Shown here: in pieces, positions 8,808-17,180 of the stretch
How positions within the stretch are numbered: position 1 is the stretch's first letter
Layout of the letters: each line of letters opens with the position of its first letter
Origin: Oscillospiraceae bacterium
GTDB taxonomy: Bacteria > Bacillota > Clostridia > Oscillospirales > CAG-272
Reading direction: 5' to 3'
Assembly (NCBI GenBank): GCA_015063685.1
Contig: SVTR01000002.1
Location: 62,001 to 126,000, forward strand
Length of the DNA stretch: 64,000 bases
The notes under the pieces: generated by a model
Seen by the model: only the letters and a program-made list of their open reading frames with translations
Told to the model about the DNA's origin: nothing
Databases searched by the model: none
Made by a program: the position numbers and the translations under genes

Positions 8808-9847
8808 CTTGCATACACCTCCGCGATCTCATTTGACGTAACAAACGCCTTGGTCAGGTTGCCCAGAGCTTCAGCGTCCTTGAGGCTGATAACCTCAGCG
8901 GCGGAGTGCATACTCTTGAGGGGGAGACTGCACAGCACCGAAGGAATGCCGTCAATGCTCATGCCCAGCACGTTGGCGTTGGTGCCCGTACTGCCGGGGC
9001 AGGCCTGTACCGTGTAGGGGATCTCCCCCTTGTCGCACAAATCCTTGGTCATCAGGGTCAGTTTGCGGTCGGTAGCGGCGGCGATCTCCACCACCACACC
9101 GCTGTCGAAGGGAGACAGATTTCTTTCCTTAACCTCAGGAACGGCGGCGTGGGTCACGTCCATGATGAGGGCATAATCGGGCTTGACGCCAAAGGCGGCG
9201 GTGGCGGCACCGCGGCAACCTACCTCCTCCTCGGCGGAGAACAGGAAGTAAACGTCACCCGCCAGCTTGTCAGCAGGGATATTGGACAGCGCCCAGACAA
9301 CGCAGGCACCACAGGCCTTGTCGTCGAAGGCCTTGCCGTATATGCGGTCATTCATCAGCTCGCCGTAGACAGGCTTGAAGCCCACGGGAGTACCCAGGGA
9401 GATCATCTCCTCCAAGGCCTCCTTGGTGTAGCCTGTATCAATGTAAAGCTGATCCATGGGGGAGAGCTTATCGCTGTCTCCCGGCTTTCTGAAGTGGGGA
9501 GGGGTGGATGTAAAGACACCGTAGACGGGCTCCTTGCCGTAAATGATCACCTCTCCTGCCTGGAGGATGCGGGTATCTACGCCGCCCACATTGGTGACGG
9601 TGACAAAGCCACCTTCCTTGATGTCGGTGACCATCATGCCGATCTCGTCAAAGTGCGTGTCGATGAGGATCTTGGGAGCATTCTCTCGGCCGCATTTCTT
9701 GACGAACAGGTGGTTACCCATGGGGTCAACCTTGTGCTCGTCAAACACCGAGCCCACGATGGCTTCCAGTTCGGTGGAAGCTACCTTTTCGTTGCCGCTG
9801 ACGGACATGAGACCGCACAGCGACAGAATGGTTTCTTTGAGATTCAT
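8804..9847 (-). CDS. M42 family metallopeptidase 3
   Basis: 347 residues with M42 motifs DTHFDEIGMM, DDKACGA, AEEEVGCRGA, IMDVTHA and LKSMHSAAEV, so the five metal and catalytic positions are kept. AAAGGAAAC stands before the ATG. First gene of a coupled pair with the M42 gene at 7725-8807 (ATGA overlap). The three proteins are clearly diverged and may form hetero-assemblies or have different peptide specificities; this is inference from known M42 TET complexes. Confidence 0.92.
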   Translation of the reverse strand: MNLKETILSLCGLMSVSGNEKVASTELEAIVGSVFDEHKVDPMGNHLFVKKCGRENAPKILIDTHFDEIGMMVTDIKEGGFVTVTNVGGVDTRILQAGEVIIYGKEPVYGVFTSTPPHFRKPGDSDKLSPMDQLYIDTGYTKEALEEMISLGTPVGFKPVYGELMNDRIYGKAFDDKACGACVVWALSNIPADKLAGDVYFLFSAEEEVGCRGAATAAFGVKPDYALIMDVTHAAVPEVKERNLSPFDSGVVVEIAAATDRKLTLMTKDLCDKGEIPYTVQACPGSTGTNANVLGMSIDGIPSVLCSLPLKSMHSAAEVISLKDAEALGNLTKAFVTSNEIAEVYAR

Positions 9848-9899
9848 GTATTTGTTTCCTTTCTGGAGTTTTTTCGTTTTGAAGTTATATAAATAACGG

Positions 9900-10327
9900 T
9901 AAATTGTTGTTTACCACCTGCGGTAGGGCTTTGGCTCGGGGGTGTGTATCCCTTGCCTACTGCATCACACGATAGGTAGTTAGGCATGTAAATTGTTGTT
10001 TGCCACCTGCGGTGGGGCTTTGGCTCAGGGTAGTGTATCCTATGCCATGGACATCACACGATGGGTAGTTAGGCAGATAAATTGTTGTTTGCGTGGGCTT
10101 ACTATGAACCCGTAGGGGCGAACTGCGTTCGCCCGCCGTTCCCCAAAAGCCTTTGCTTATCAATATACTTTTTATTACGGGCGAACACAGTTCGCCCCTA
10201 CGACCATGTTGCTCAGAAAACCGTAAACAACAATTTATCTGACCAACTTTCCATCGTGGTATGTGGTACGCACAGGATGCACTACCCCGAGCGATGGCCG
10301 CGGGCACTGCCCGCAAACAACAATTTA
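9900..10327. repeat. intergenic repeat island 2 (TAAATTGTTGTTTA units)
   Basis: Fills most of the gap between murD and the M42 pair. Forward motifs are at 9900, 9989 and 10078, reverse motifs at 10224 and 10314. Two 75-bp units stand in forward orientation, one in reverse (10238-10313, hairpin GCGGGC-AGT-GCCCGC), and a GTAGGGGCG palindrome (10111-10201) lies at the centre. No gene is seen. The murD stop codon is 8 bases away. Confidence 0.85.
10111..10201. repeat. GTAGGGGCG nested palindrome, copy 2
   Basis: Arms CGTAGGGGCGAAC... and ...GTTCGCCCCTACG. The arm hairpin is GGGCGAA-CTGCG-TTCGCCC, so the bases that differ from copy 1 are changed on both sides of the stem. Confidence 0.85.
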
Positions 10328-10334
10328 TATAAAA

Positions 10335-11813
10335 TTAAAGCGCCTTTACAATCTCCCGGAACACCTCGCCCCGCTCCTCAAAATTCTTGAAGGCGTCGAA
10401 GCTGGTGCAGGCGGGCGACAGGAGGACGATGTCCCCCTCACGGGCAATGTCGCAGGCGGTCTTCATGGCCTCGCGGTAGTCGGGGATGACAGTAACGGGG
10501 AGCTTTTCGGGGTCATACAAGGGACACCGCGAAAGGGCATCCATGATCTGATCCCGAGCCTCCCCCGTAAGGATAACGCGGGATGCCATTCGGCACAGTC
10601 CCTCAGCCAGAGGGTCAAAGGCAACGTGCTTATCCTGTCCTCCGCAGATGACCACGGGGTCTCGCCCTCGGGGAGTGCCGTCAGGGTTGGTTCCTTGAAG
10701 CTCCCGCAGCTCACGGATAGCAGACAGAGCGGCACAGGTGCGGGTAGGGCTGGAGTCAATGGAGCTGTTATAATAAGACACGCCCTTGACCTCACGCACC
10801 GGCTCCAAGCGGTGCGGTACCCCCGTGAACTCGTCTGCCACCTTTTCCACGGCGGCAGGGGACACAAGATCGCAGACAGCCCCCAGGGCGGTCATGTAAT
10901 TCTCAATATTATGCTTGCCGAGCAAGCGGATCTTACGGATGGCCAGGAGGGGTGTCTCGGTCTTACCGTCTGTGATACAAATATATCCGTCCTTGAGGTA
11001 CAAGCGGCGGTCGCCCTCTTTGAGGGGGGGGCAGTCGCAATCGTAGACAGAAAACCAGGAGACGGGGCAGCTCAAGTCCTCACCGATGCTTCTCGTATAT
11101 TCGTTTTTGGCGTTGAGGACGGCGCGGGTGATGCGCTTCCCTTCCGTAATGCGGGCCTTGGCGGCCACGTATTCGTCCATGTCGGTATGCCAGTTCAGGT
11201 GGTTGAGGGTGATATTGGTAATGACCGCGCGATGGGCGGCGTTTTGCATCGTCATGAGTTGGAAGCTGGACAGCTCCACCACAGCAAAGTCGTCCTCGGT
11301 CATACCTTCAACCACGGGTAGCAGGGGCGTGCCGATGTTGCCCCCCAGATAGACCTTACCACGTCCCGTGATCTCAGCCTCGGCGGCGAGAAATTTGGAG
11401 ACGAGGGTGGTGGTGGTGGTCTTGCCGTCGGAGCCTGTGATGCCTATGACCGTCGAGGGGGTCACTGACAAAAACAGCTCCATCTCCGAGGAGAGGATGG
11501 CGCCCTTTTCCACGGCGGCCTTGATCTCGGGGAGATCGGGACGGAATCCGGGAGAGCGGAAGATGATATCCCCCGTCAGATCCCTGAGGTAGTCCTCGCC
11601 GCAGATCAACTCGGCCCCCGAGGACAGAATGACCTGTGCCTCTCCCGAGGCCCTCATATTTTCAAGGGTACGTTTGTCCCTGACCGTGATCTTTCCTGCC
11701 CCGCTGGCAACAAGATACGGCAGAAGGGGCTTTCCCGACACACCATACCCAAGGATAACGCAATGCGCGCCGTTGATCCGCTCCGCAATAGACGGGGAGA
11801 TTGGTTGTTGCAT
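10335..11813 (-). CDS. murD: UDP-N-acetylmuramoyl-L-alanine--D-glutamate ligase
   Basis: 492 residues, slightly longer than the usual 440-460. It adds D-Glu to UDP-MurNAc-L-Ala in the cytoplasm during peptidoglycan precursor synthesis. Features in order: N-terminal Rossmann segment VILGYGVSGKP, FRSPGF, the ATP-binding P-loop GITGSDGKTTTT (about residue 130), the NITLNHLNWH segment, and the C-terminal LLSPACTSFDAFKNFEERGEVF signature typical of MurD. The ATG follows AAAGGAG with 7 bases. Promoter at 11876-11904. It is divergent from dxs and not in a mur cluster. Confidence 0.95.
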   Translation of the reverse strand: MQQPISPSIAERINGAHCVILGYGVSGKPLLPYLVASGAGKITVRDKRTLENMRASGEAQVILSSGAELICGEDYLRDLTGDIIFRSPGFRPDLPEIKAAVEKGAILSSEMELFLSVTPSTVIGITGSDGKTTTTTLVSKFLAAEAEITGRGKVYLGGNIGTPLLPVVEGMTEDDFAVVELSSFQLMTMQNAAHRAVITNITLNHLNWHTDMDEYVAAKARITEGKRITRAVLNAKNEYTRSIGEDLSCPVSWFSVYDCDCPPLKEGDRRLYLKDGYICITDGKTETPLLAIRKIRLLGKHNIENYMTALGAVCDLVSPAAVEKVADEFTGVPHRLEPVREVKGVSYYNSSIDSSPTRTCAALSAIRELRELQGTNPDGTPRGRDPVVICGGQDKHVAFDPLAEGLCRMASRVILTGEARDQIMDALSRCPLYDPEKLPVTVIPDYREAMKTACDIAREGDIVLLSPACTSFDAFKNFEERGEVFREIVKAL

Positions 11814-11875
11814 CTCATCACTCCTTTCTCAAAAAGCCAAGTGACAGACTCTGCCACTTTATACAATCCCATAAT

Positions 11876-11904
11876 ATTATATACTATTTTATGAGGATAT
11901 GCAA
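11876..11904 (-). promoter_or_regulatory. promoter of murD
   Basis: Minus-strand TTGCAT (11899-11904), 17-bp spacer, TATAAT (11876-11881), about 60 bases before the murD start. The 332-bp murD-dxs gap otherwise holds AT-rich DNA without a recognisable repeat. Confidence 0.7.
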
Positions 11905-12097
11905 GTGGTGAATGAAAATTTCAGCACATTTTTTGTGGCCCTCCCAACAGATTTCGGCCCAACATTCATATCCGACAGTCGGTTTTCGGAGTACCGGGGA
12001 TTTTGTAAAATTTATCAGGCATTTGAAAATATCCTGAATTTTACTGTCGATATTTTATGAAAAATTATTAAAAGACAAGAACAGTTCACATTTCTAT

Positions 12098-12106
12098 GAT
12101 ACAATA
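12098..12106 (+). promoter_or_regulatory. possible extended -10 promoter of dxs operon
   Basis: TGATACAAT (extended -10) lies about 40 bases before the dxs ATG. No good -35 hexamer is seen at 16-18 bp, so this is a weak call. Confidence 0.35.
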
Positions 12107-12145
12107 TGGGATAGTGTGTAAATCAAAGGCGAAAGGAGGCCGTGT

Positions 12146-14062
12146 ATGAAACAAAAAAACAACCGTCAGACAGTCGATCTGTCTGCATCCGCGCCTCTGC
12201 TCCCCACCATTCACGCCCCCTCCGATCTCAAAAGTATTCCCTCCGTAGAAATTCCCCGTCTTTGCGAGGAGATCAGAGCAACCCTGGTGGACACCGTCAC
12301 CAAAAACGGCGGCCATCTGGCATCCAACCTGGGTGTTGTAGAGTTGTCCGTGGCCATGCATCGGGTATTTGACTGCCCCCGCGACCACTTTATTTTTGAC
12401 GTAGGCCATCAAAGCTACGTGCACAAGCTTCTCACCGGTCGGTACGAGGCCTTCTCCACCCTGCGGCAGGGCGGCGGTATTTCCGGCTTTACCAAGCGGA
12501 GCGAAAGCGAATATGACTGCTTTGGCGCGGGCCATAGCTCCACCTCCCTGTCAGCCGCCTTGGGCTTCGCCAAGGGAGACCGTCTGCACGGCTCGGATGC
12601 CTATACCGTAGCCGTCATCGGTGACGGCGCTTTTACCGGCGGTATGATCCATGAGGCGCTGAACAACGTGTCCCGTCATCTGAAGCTCATCATCATCATC
12701 AACGAAAACGAAATGTCCATTTCCAAAAACGTGGGACGTTTCGCCACCCATATGTCCAAGATGCGCCGCAAGGCCGGATATTTCAAGGCCAAAAAGACCA
12801 CCGCGCGCATCCTTACCAAAATCCCCCTGGTAGGTAAGCCCCTGTTCCGAGGCCTTGTGAATCTGAAAAAGGCCTTCAAGAATGCCCTTTACGGCAGTAA
12901 CTATTTTGAGGATATGGGTCTGTATTATCTCGGCCCTGCCGACGGCAACGATTACGAAGCCATCGAAAGGCTTTTGACTGAGGCTAAAAATCAGACCGAA
13001 AGCTGTGTTGTCCATATCAAAACGCGAAAGGGCTGTGGGTATGCACCTGCCGAGGCCGATCCCGGCTTTTATCACGGCATGGCACCCGGCGGCGCGCCGC
13101 CCAAGGAGAATTTCTCGGTTCATCTGGGACAGATCCTTACCGAGCTTGGGCAAAAGGACGAGCGCATCTGTGCCATCACCGCCAGCATGAGCGAAGGCAC
13201 AGGTTTGGAATCCTTCCACGCCGCCTGCCCCAAGCAGTTCTTTGACGTGGGTATTGCGGAGGAGCACGCCCTGACCTTTGCCGCAGGCCTGGCCGCCGAC
13301 GGCTTCAAGCCCGTGACGGCGATCTATTCCAGCTTTATGCAACGAGCCTATGACCAGATCATTCACGACGTCGCCCTTCAGCAACTCCCCGTGCTTATGT
13401 GTATTGACCGCGCGGGTCTCAACGCCGCTGACGGCCCTACCCACCACGGCATTTTCGACGTGGCGTTTCTGTCACAGATCCCCGGGGTGGATCTCTACAC
13501 CCCCATCACCTTTGATGGACTTTCCCTGTCTGTGAAGGCTGCCCTCACCAAAGGCACCCCCGCCGCGATCCGCTATCCCAACGGTGGAGAAAACAAAGAC
13601 GTTTTATCTGCGTTCTACAGCACCGGTGCGCCTACTGACATCCGCGTGCGGACAAGCTATGCCCCCGACGAGACCGTTGACGCCGTGATCATTACCCACG
13701 GCCGCATCACCGCTGAAGCCCTCAAGGCTCGTGCCTTGGCCGCCACGCAGGGCTTGCGCGTAGGTGTGATCCTATGTGAATACATCAAGCCATACCACAA
13801 GCTGGCAAACGAAATACTGGCACTCCTTCCCCAAAATCCGGTTCCCGTACTCTTTGTGGAGGAGGAGATCCGGGCGGGCGGCTTTGGTATGATACTCTCG
13901 GACACCCTGTGCAGGATCTCCGATTTCAAAAACACCCCCTACGGCATCCTGGCCGTTGACGACAGCTTCGTAATCCAGACTCAACCCGAATCCATTTACA
14001 AGACTGCGGGATTGGACGCCGAAGCAATGCTGGCTCGCATCAACGCATTACGGAAGGCGTGA
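12146..14062 (+). CDS. dxs: 1-deoxy-D-xylulose-5-phosphate synthase
   Basis: 638 residues, the normal length. It condenses pyruvate and glyceraldehyde-3-phosphate, the first step of the MEP isoprenoid pathway. Motifs in order: NLGVVELSVAMH, the TPP-site segment DVGHQSYVHKLLTGR, SLSAALGFAKG, the TPP/Mg motif GDGAFTGGMIHEALNN, the transketolase pyrimidine domain with DVGIAEEHALTFAAGLA (catalytic Glu), DRAGLNAADGPTHHGIFDVAFL, and a transketolase C-terminal domain. A strong AAAGGAGG precedes the ATG. First gene of an operon with the CrtO-like and PAP2-like genes. The second MEP gene in the window is ispE at 30654. Confidence 0.96.
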   Translation: MKQKNNRQTVDLSASAPLLPTIHAPSDLKSIPSVEIPRLCEEIRATLVDTVTKNGGHLASNLGVVELSVAMHRVFDCPRDHFIFDVGHQSYVHKLLTGRYEAFSTLRQGGGISGFTKRSESEYDCFGAGHSSTSLSAALGFAKGDRLHGSDAYTVAVIGDGAFTGGMIHEALNNVSRHLKLIIIINENEMSISKNVGRFATHMSKMRRKAGYFKAKKTTARILTKIPLVGKPLFRGLVNLKKAFKNALYGSNYFEDMGLYYLGPADGNDYEAIERLLTEAKNQTESCVVHIKTRKGCGYAPAEADPGFYHGMAPGGAPPKENFSVHLGQILTELGQKDERICAITASMSEGTGLESFHAACPKQFFDVGIAEEHALTFAAGLAADGFKPVTAIYSSFMQRAYDQIIHDVALQQLPVLMCIDRAGLNAADGPTHHGIFDVAFLSQIPGVDLYTPITFDGLSLSVKAALTKGTPAAIRYPNGGENKDVLSAFYSTGAPTDIRVRTSYAPDETVDAVIITHGRITAEALKARALAATQGLRVGVILCEYIKPYHKLANEILALLPQNPVPVLFVEEEIRAGGFGMILSDTLCRISDFKNTPYGILAVDDSFVIQTQPESIYKTAGLDAEAMLARINALRKA

Positions 14063-14079
14063 TCCCTCGGAGGAATCCC

Positions 14080-14604
14080 ATGCTTTCTGATTTCCTTTTT
14101 TGCTTTCGCTTGCTCGCCTTTTTAGGCGTTTTCATGTATCTCATCGGGCTCTTTCTGCCGCGCCATTGGTTTGGAGACGGAGATAAGGGCTGGTTTTCCT
14201 GCTTTCCCCGTGAAAAAGGGGGGAAGCTATACGAGCGGGTCGGTATCCGTCAATGGAAAGACAAGGTGCCCGACATGAGCCGTATCTCCCGCCGTTTGAC
14301 CAAGAAAAGCATCTCCGAAAAGCCCACTCCCGATTCTCTTCTGGGCCTTATCAGAGAGACCTGCGTGGCCGAGCTGATCCATGAGCTGCTCATGCTCCTG
14401 GGCTTCCTGTGCTATCTGATCAGAAGAACCAAGCGCACACTTTTCTGGGTGATGGTCTGGGCTTTGGGCAATCTGCCCTATGTCATGATCCAGCGCTACA
14501 ACCGCCCCAGGCTGATCCGTCTGCGGGCCCATCTTCTCAAACAAAAGGCTTCTGTTTCTGATGAGACCGAAGCAGTAACATTACCGAAAGGATCTTCCTC
14601 ATGA
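14080..14604 (+). CDS. CrtO-like acyltransferase (glycosyl-4,4'-diaponeurosporenoate acyltransferase family)
   Basis: 174 residues, close to the 165 of Staphylococcus aureus CrtO. It has an N-terminal membrane segment (residues 5-25), then YERVGIRQWKDKVPD, ETCVAELIHELL, a second membrane segment, and the C-terminal NLPYVMIQRYNRPRL. The pattern ET..AELIH ... N.P...QRYNRPRL matches what I recall of S. aureus CrtO, which acylates the sugar of staphyloxanthin. A GTG at 14059 overlapping the dxs stop is possible, but the ATG at 14080 has CGGAGG 6 bases before it. The next gene overlaps it by ATGA. No carotenoid synthase or glycosyltransferase is visible here, so the true acceptor may be another isoprenoid glycolipid (inference). 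Confidence 0.8.
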   Translation: MLSDFLFCFRLLAFLGVFMYLIGLFLPRHWFGDGDKGWFSCFPREKGGKLYERVGIRQWKDKVPDMSRISRRLTKKSISEKPTPDSLLGLIRETCVAELIHELLMLLGFLCYLIRRTKRTLFWVMVWALGNLPYVMIQRYNRPRLIRLRAHLLKQKASVSDETEAVTLPKGSSS

Positions 14605-15335
14605 AAAAAAACGGAAAGTTTTCACGCTTTCTATCAGCCTTTGATCCCCGTTGGCAGCACGTCCATCCCTTGTTCCTCTTTGATAAGCGATTTGGCTTTT
14701 TCTGGCTCCTTATCTTCTGGCCGCTTTTCGGTCTGGCCTTTTACGCGGTAGAGGGGTTGGATGCCTCGGGTCTACGAACCGATCTCACCTCTATCTGGTG
14801 TCCCTTGGACGATTACATCCCCTTCTGCGAGTGGTTCCTGTTCCCCTATCTCTTTTGGTTTATCTTCCTCGTGGGGATGTATGCATATACCGTCTTTTTC
14901 GAGGTGGATCTTTTCAAAAAGCTGATGTACTTCACCATCGCCACCTACACCTTCACCGTTATTGTCTATCTGCTATTTCCCAACATGCAGGAGCTCCGCC
15001 CAACCGAATTCCCCCGCGACAATTTCCTGACCCGCTTTATGGCAGGCTACTATGAAATGGACACCAACACCAACGTGCTCCCCTCTTTGCACGTCATCGG
15101 CGCCTTCGCGGTTCAGACAGCGGCATGGCACTCCAAACGACTAGGTACCACTCCTTGGCGGATCGCATTCACCGTTACCGCTATTCTGATCAGCCTGTCT
15201 ACCGTATTTTTGAAGCAACACTCCATCCTGGACGTTTTCGCAGGGCTTCTGGTATGCTTGCCCGCCTATATCCTGATCTATCGCCTGCCACTTCATCCTC
15301 AAAAGAAGGGTGCGGCCGTCGGCCTGCAACAATAA
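14601..15335 (+). CDS. PAP2-superfamily membrane phosphatase / phosphotransferase-like protein
   Basis: 244 residues with about six predicted membrane helices. The two conserved motifs of PAP2-like enzymes are near the C-terminus: PSLHV (about residue 157) and KQHSILDVFAG (about 200), separated by a membrane helix as in inositol-phosphorylceramide-synthase-like members. These enzymes hydrolyse or transfer phosphate head groups on lipids at the outer membrane face. The start overlaps the CrtO-like stop (ATGA), so the two are translationally coupled behind dxs. A role in isoprenyl or glycolipid phosphate handling is inferred from the neighbours only. Confidence 0.8.
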   Translation: MKKNGKFSRFLSAFDPRWQHVHPLFLFDKRFGFFWLLIFWPLFGLAFYAVEGLDASGLRTDLTSIWCPLDDYIPFCEWFLFPYLFWFIFLVGMYAYTVFFEVDLFKKLMYFTIATYTFTVIVYLLFPNMQELRPTEFPRDNFLTRFMAGYYEMDTNTNVLPSLHVIGAFAVQTAAWHSKRLGTTPWRIAFTVTAILISLSTVFLKQHSILDVFAGLLVCLPAYILIYRLPLHPQKKGAAVGLQQ

Positions 15336-15344
15336 CCATTGAAA

Positions 15345-15380
15345 AAATTTGCCCCAGGCTCTTGACGGTTTGGGGCAAAT
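15345..15380. terminator. hairpin after dxs operon, overlapping next promoter
   Basis: Stem AAATTTGCCCCA (15345-15356) pairs with TGGGGCAAAT (15371-15380). The T-run is on the minus-strand side, so it looks a better terminator for leftward transcription, although no leftward gene is close. Its 3' half lies within the spacer of the promoter at 15362-15390. Confidence 0.5.
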
Positions 15381-15390
15381 GTTATATAAT
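15362..15390 (+). promoter_or_regulatory. promoter of AI-2E family transporter gene
   Basis: TTGACG (15362-15367), 17-bp spacer, TATAAT (15385-15390), about 100 bases before the ATG at 15492. Confidence 0.65.
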
Positions 15391-15491
15391 TATGTATATT
15401 GTTACCCTGCACTTTCTTCAAGGGGATCCGCTCACATTTGCGCCTCCTCACTCCGGTGTTACCATCTTCTCATGCGAAAGGAAATCATCTC

Positions 15492-17012
15492 ATGAACGAG
15501 CACCCCAACCACGAAAACGAAGCTGTAAATGACGAGCATCCCAAAAAGCATCTGGCCCACCCTTATAAAAGAGCCTTGTTTTTTGGCATCCTGGCAATTA
15601 TCTTCGTCGGAATCTTCGTTCTTATCAACCTGCCCAGTGTTTCCTCCTTTATAAACGGCTTGGGCAATCTCCTCTCTCCCGTCATCATCGGTTGCGTAAT
15701 CGCGTATCTATGTAATCCCTTCTTGGAGTTTTATGAATACCGCGTGCTCCGAAGAATGAGCAAAACGGGAATCCGTCGAGGTTTGTCTCTGTTTTTGGCC
15801 ATCATGACCATGGTGGGCGTCATTGCTCTCCTGCTCGTCATGATCATCCCTGAGCTGATCAACAGTATCATGGATCTGGCCACCAATTACGAAACCCTTT
15901 TGGATGGATTGTTGAATGCCGTGACCGGTATGATCAACGATATCGCCCAAAAATTTGAGTTGGAAAACGATGTGATCCAGGATGCGGAGCAGCTGAAAAA
16001 TATGCTCTTCAGTTTCCTTGGTGAAGGTGATGATCTGATGGATAAGATCATCAATTTTATCAACGAAAAGAACGTAGTCGGCGGTGCCATCAACGTCGTT
16101 GGCGCGGTGGTCAGCACGGTTTTCGACATCATTTTGGGTATCTTCATTGCCCTCTATATCCTCTCCTCCAAGGAAAAGCGTATTGCTCAGATCCGCAAAT
16201 TCCGCAAGGCTATGTTCAGCGATAAGCAAAACGGTAAGATCACCGAGATCACAAAGCTTGTCAGCCATACCTTCAGCGGCTATGTGTTCGGTGTCCTCAT
16301 CGACGCGTTGGTAGTGGGTGTCATGGTCTTTGTCCTGCTCAGCATTTTTGAAATCTCCAAGTATAACCTGCTCATTGCGGCACTCTGCGCCGTCACCAAT
16401 ATCATCCCCGTCTTCGGCCCCTTCATCGGCGCCATCCCCTCTGCCTTTATCGTACTTATCTCCAACCCCAACGACCTGTCTAAATTTTTCATGTTCATCC
16501 TGCTTATCCTGATCATCCAGCAGGTGGACGGCAACCTGTTGCTCCCCAAAATCCAAGGTGATAATACCGGTATCAGTTCCCTAGCCGTGCTGGTAGCCAT
16601 TACCATAGCAGGCGGACAGTGGGGCGTTCTCGGCATGGTGGTGGGCGTACCCATTTGTGCTGTCATCATCGAGCTGGTCAAGCGCTTCCTGGACAACAAG
16701 CTGGAGGCCATGGGCGAGCCCACGGATACTGTTGCCTACTATCCCAAGGACGCGTTGGGCAACGCGGAAAAGGATGTGCACTACGAGCATGCAGGACTCC
16801 TCTATCGCTACGAGCACAGTAGCTTTAAGCCCAAATTTGAAAAATTCAAGGCCAAGTTCTTCCGAATTTTGGGTTATAAGGGTAAATCCGATAAGAAGTC
16901 GGGTTCCGGTAAGGATAACGCTTCCGAGACCGATGCTTCCAAAGCATCCACCGATACCCAATCTTCTGATACCGAAGCTAATAGCAACGGTGATCGGATG
17001 AATAAGGAATAA
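15492..17012 (+). CDS. AI-2E family transporter (PF01594 permease)
   Basis: 506 residues. About eight membrane helices in the arrangement of the AI-2E/TqsA/YtvI permease family: an N-terminal hairpin, a central soluble region (about residues 120-210), and the conserved SHTFSGYVFGVLIDALVVGVM, PVFGPFIGAIPS and QVDGNLLLPKIQGDNTGIS segments. Family members are reported as exporters of AI-2 or as Na+/H+ antiporters, so the substrate here is open. The C-terminus carries an unusual 40-residue Lys/Ser/Thr/Asp tail that is probably disordered. I prefer the ATG at 15492 (AAAGGAAATC before it) over an upstream in-frame start. Confidence 0.9.
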   Translation: MNEHPNHENEAVNDEHPKKHLAHPYKRALFFGILAIIFVGIFVLINLPSVSSFINGLGNLLSPVIIGCVIAYLCNPFLEFYEYRVLRRMSKTGIRRGLSLFLAIMTMVGVIALLLVMIIPELINSIMDLATNYETLLDGLLNAVTGMINDIAQKFELENDVIQDAEQLKNMLFSFLGEGDDLMDKIINFINEKNVVGGAINVVGAVVSTVFDIILGIFIALYILSSKEKRIAQIRKFRKAMFSDKQNGKITEITKLVSHTFSGYVFGVLIDALVVGVMVFVLLSIFEISKYNLLIAALCAVTNIIPVFGPFIGAIPSAFIVLISNPNDLSKFFMFILLILIIQQVDGNLLLPKIQGDNTGISSLAVLVAITIAGGQWGVLGMVVGVPICAVIIELVKRFLDNKLEAMGEPTDTVAYYPKDALGNAEKDVHYEHAGLLYRYEHSSFKPKFEKFKAKFFRILGYKGKSDKKSGSGKDNASETDASKASTDTQSSDTEANSNGDRMNKE

Positions 17013-17023
17013 GCACACCTAAG

Positions 17024-17070
17024 GCTCTCTTGACGGTAAATCGACGCAGGTTGGCCGTCAAGAGAGCTTT
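17024..17070 (+). terminator. terminator of AI-2E transporter gene
   Basis: A perfect 13-bp stem GCTCTCTTGACGG / CCGTCAAGAGAGC (17024-17036, 17055-17067) followed by TTTTA, 12 bases after the stop. Confidence 0.8.
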
Positions 17071-17081
17071 TAGAGGTGACC

Positions 17082-17140
17082 TTTAGTCTAACGAAAAAAT
17101 CCCTCACATCTCGCCGCACGCTGAGTATTGAGAGATGCCC
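17082..17140. repeat. MITE-like dispersed repeat, partial copy C
   Basis: 59 bp matching the right half of the copies at 1371 and 62253, ending in GAGAGATGCCC. The left half is absent. It lies between the terminator and htpG. Confidence 0.7.
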
Positions 17141-17180
17141 ATAAATCTATTTTTCATCATCAAATTACGGAGCTAACATT

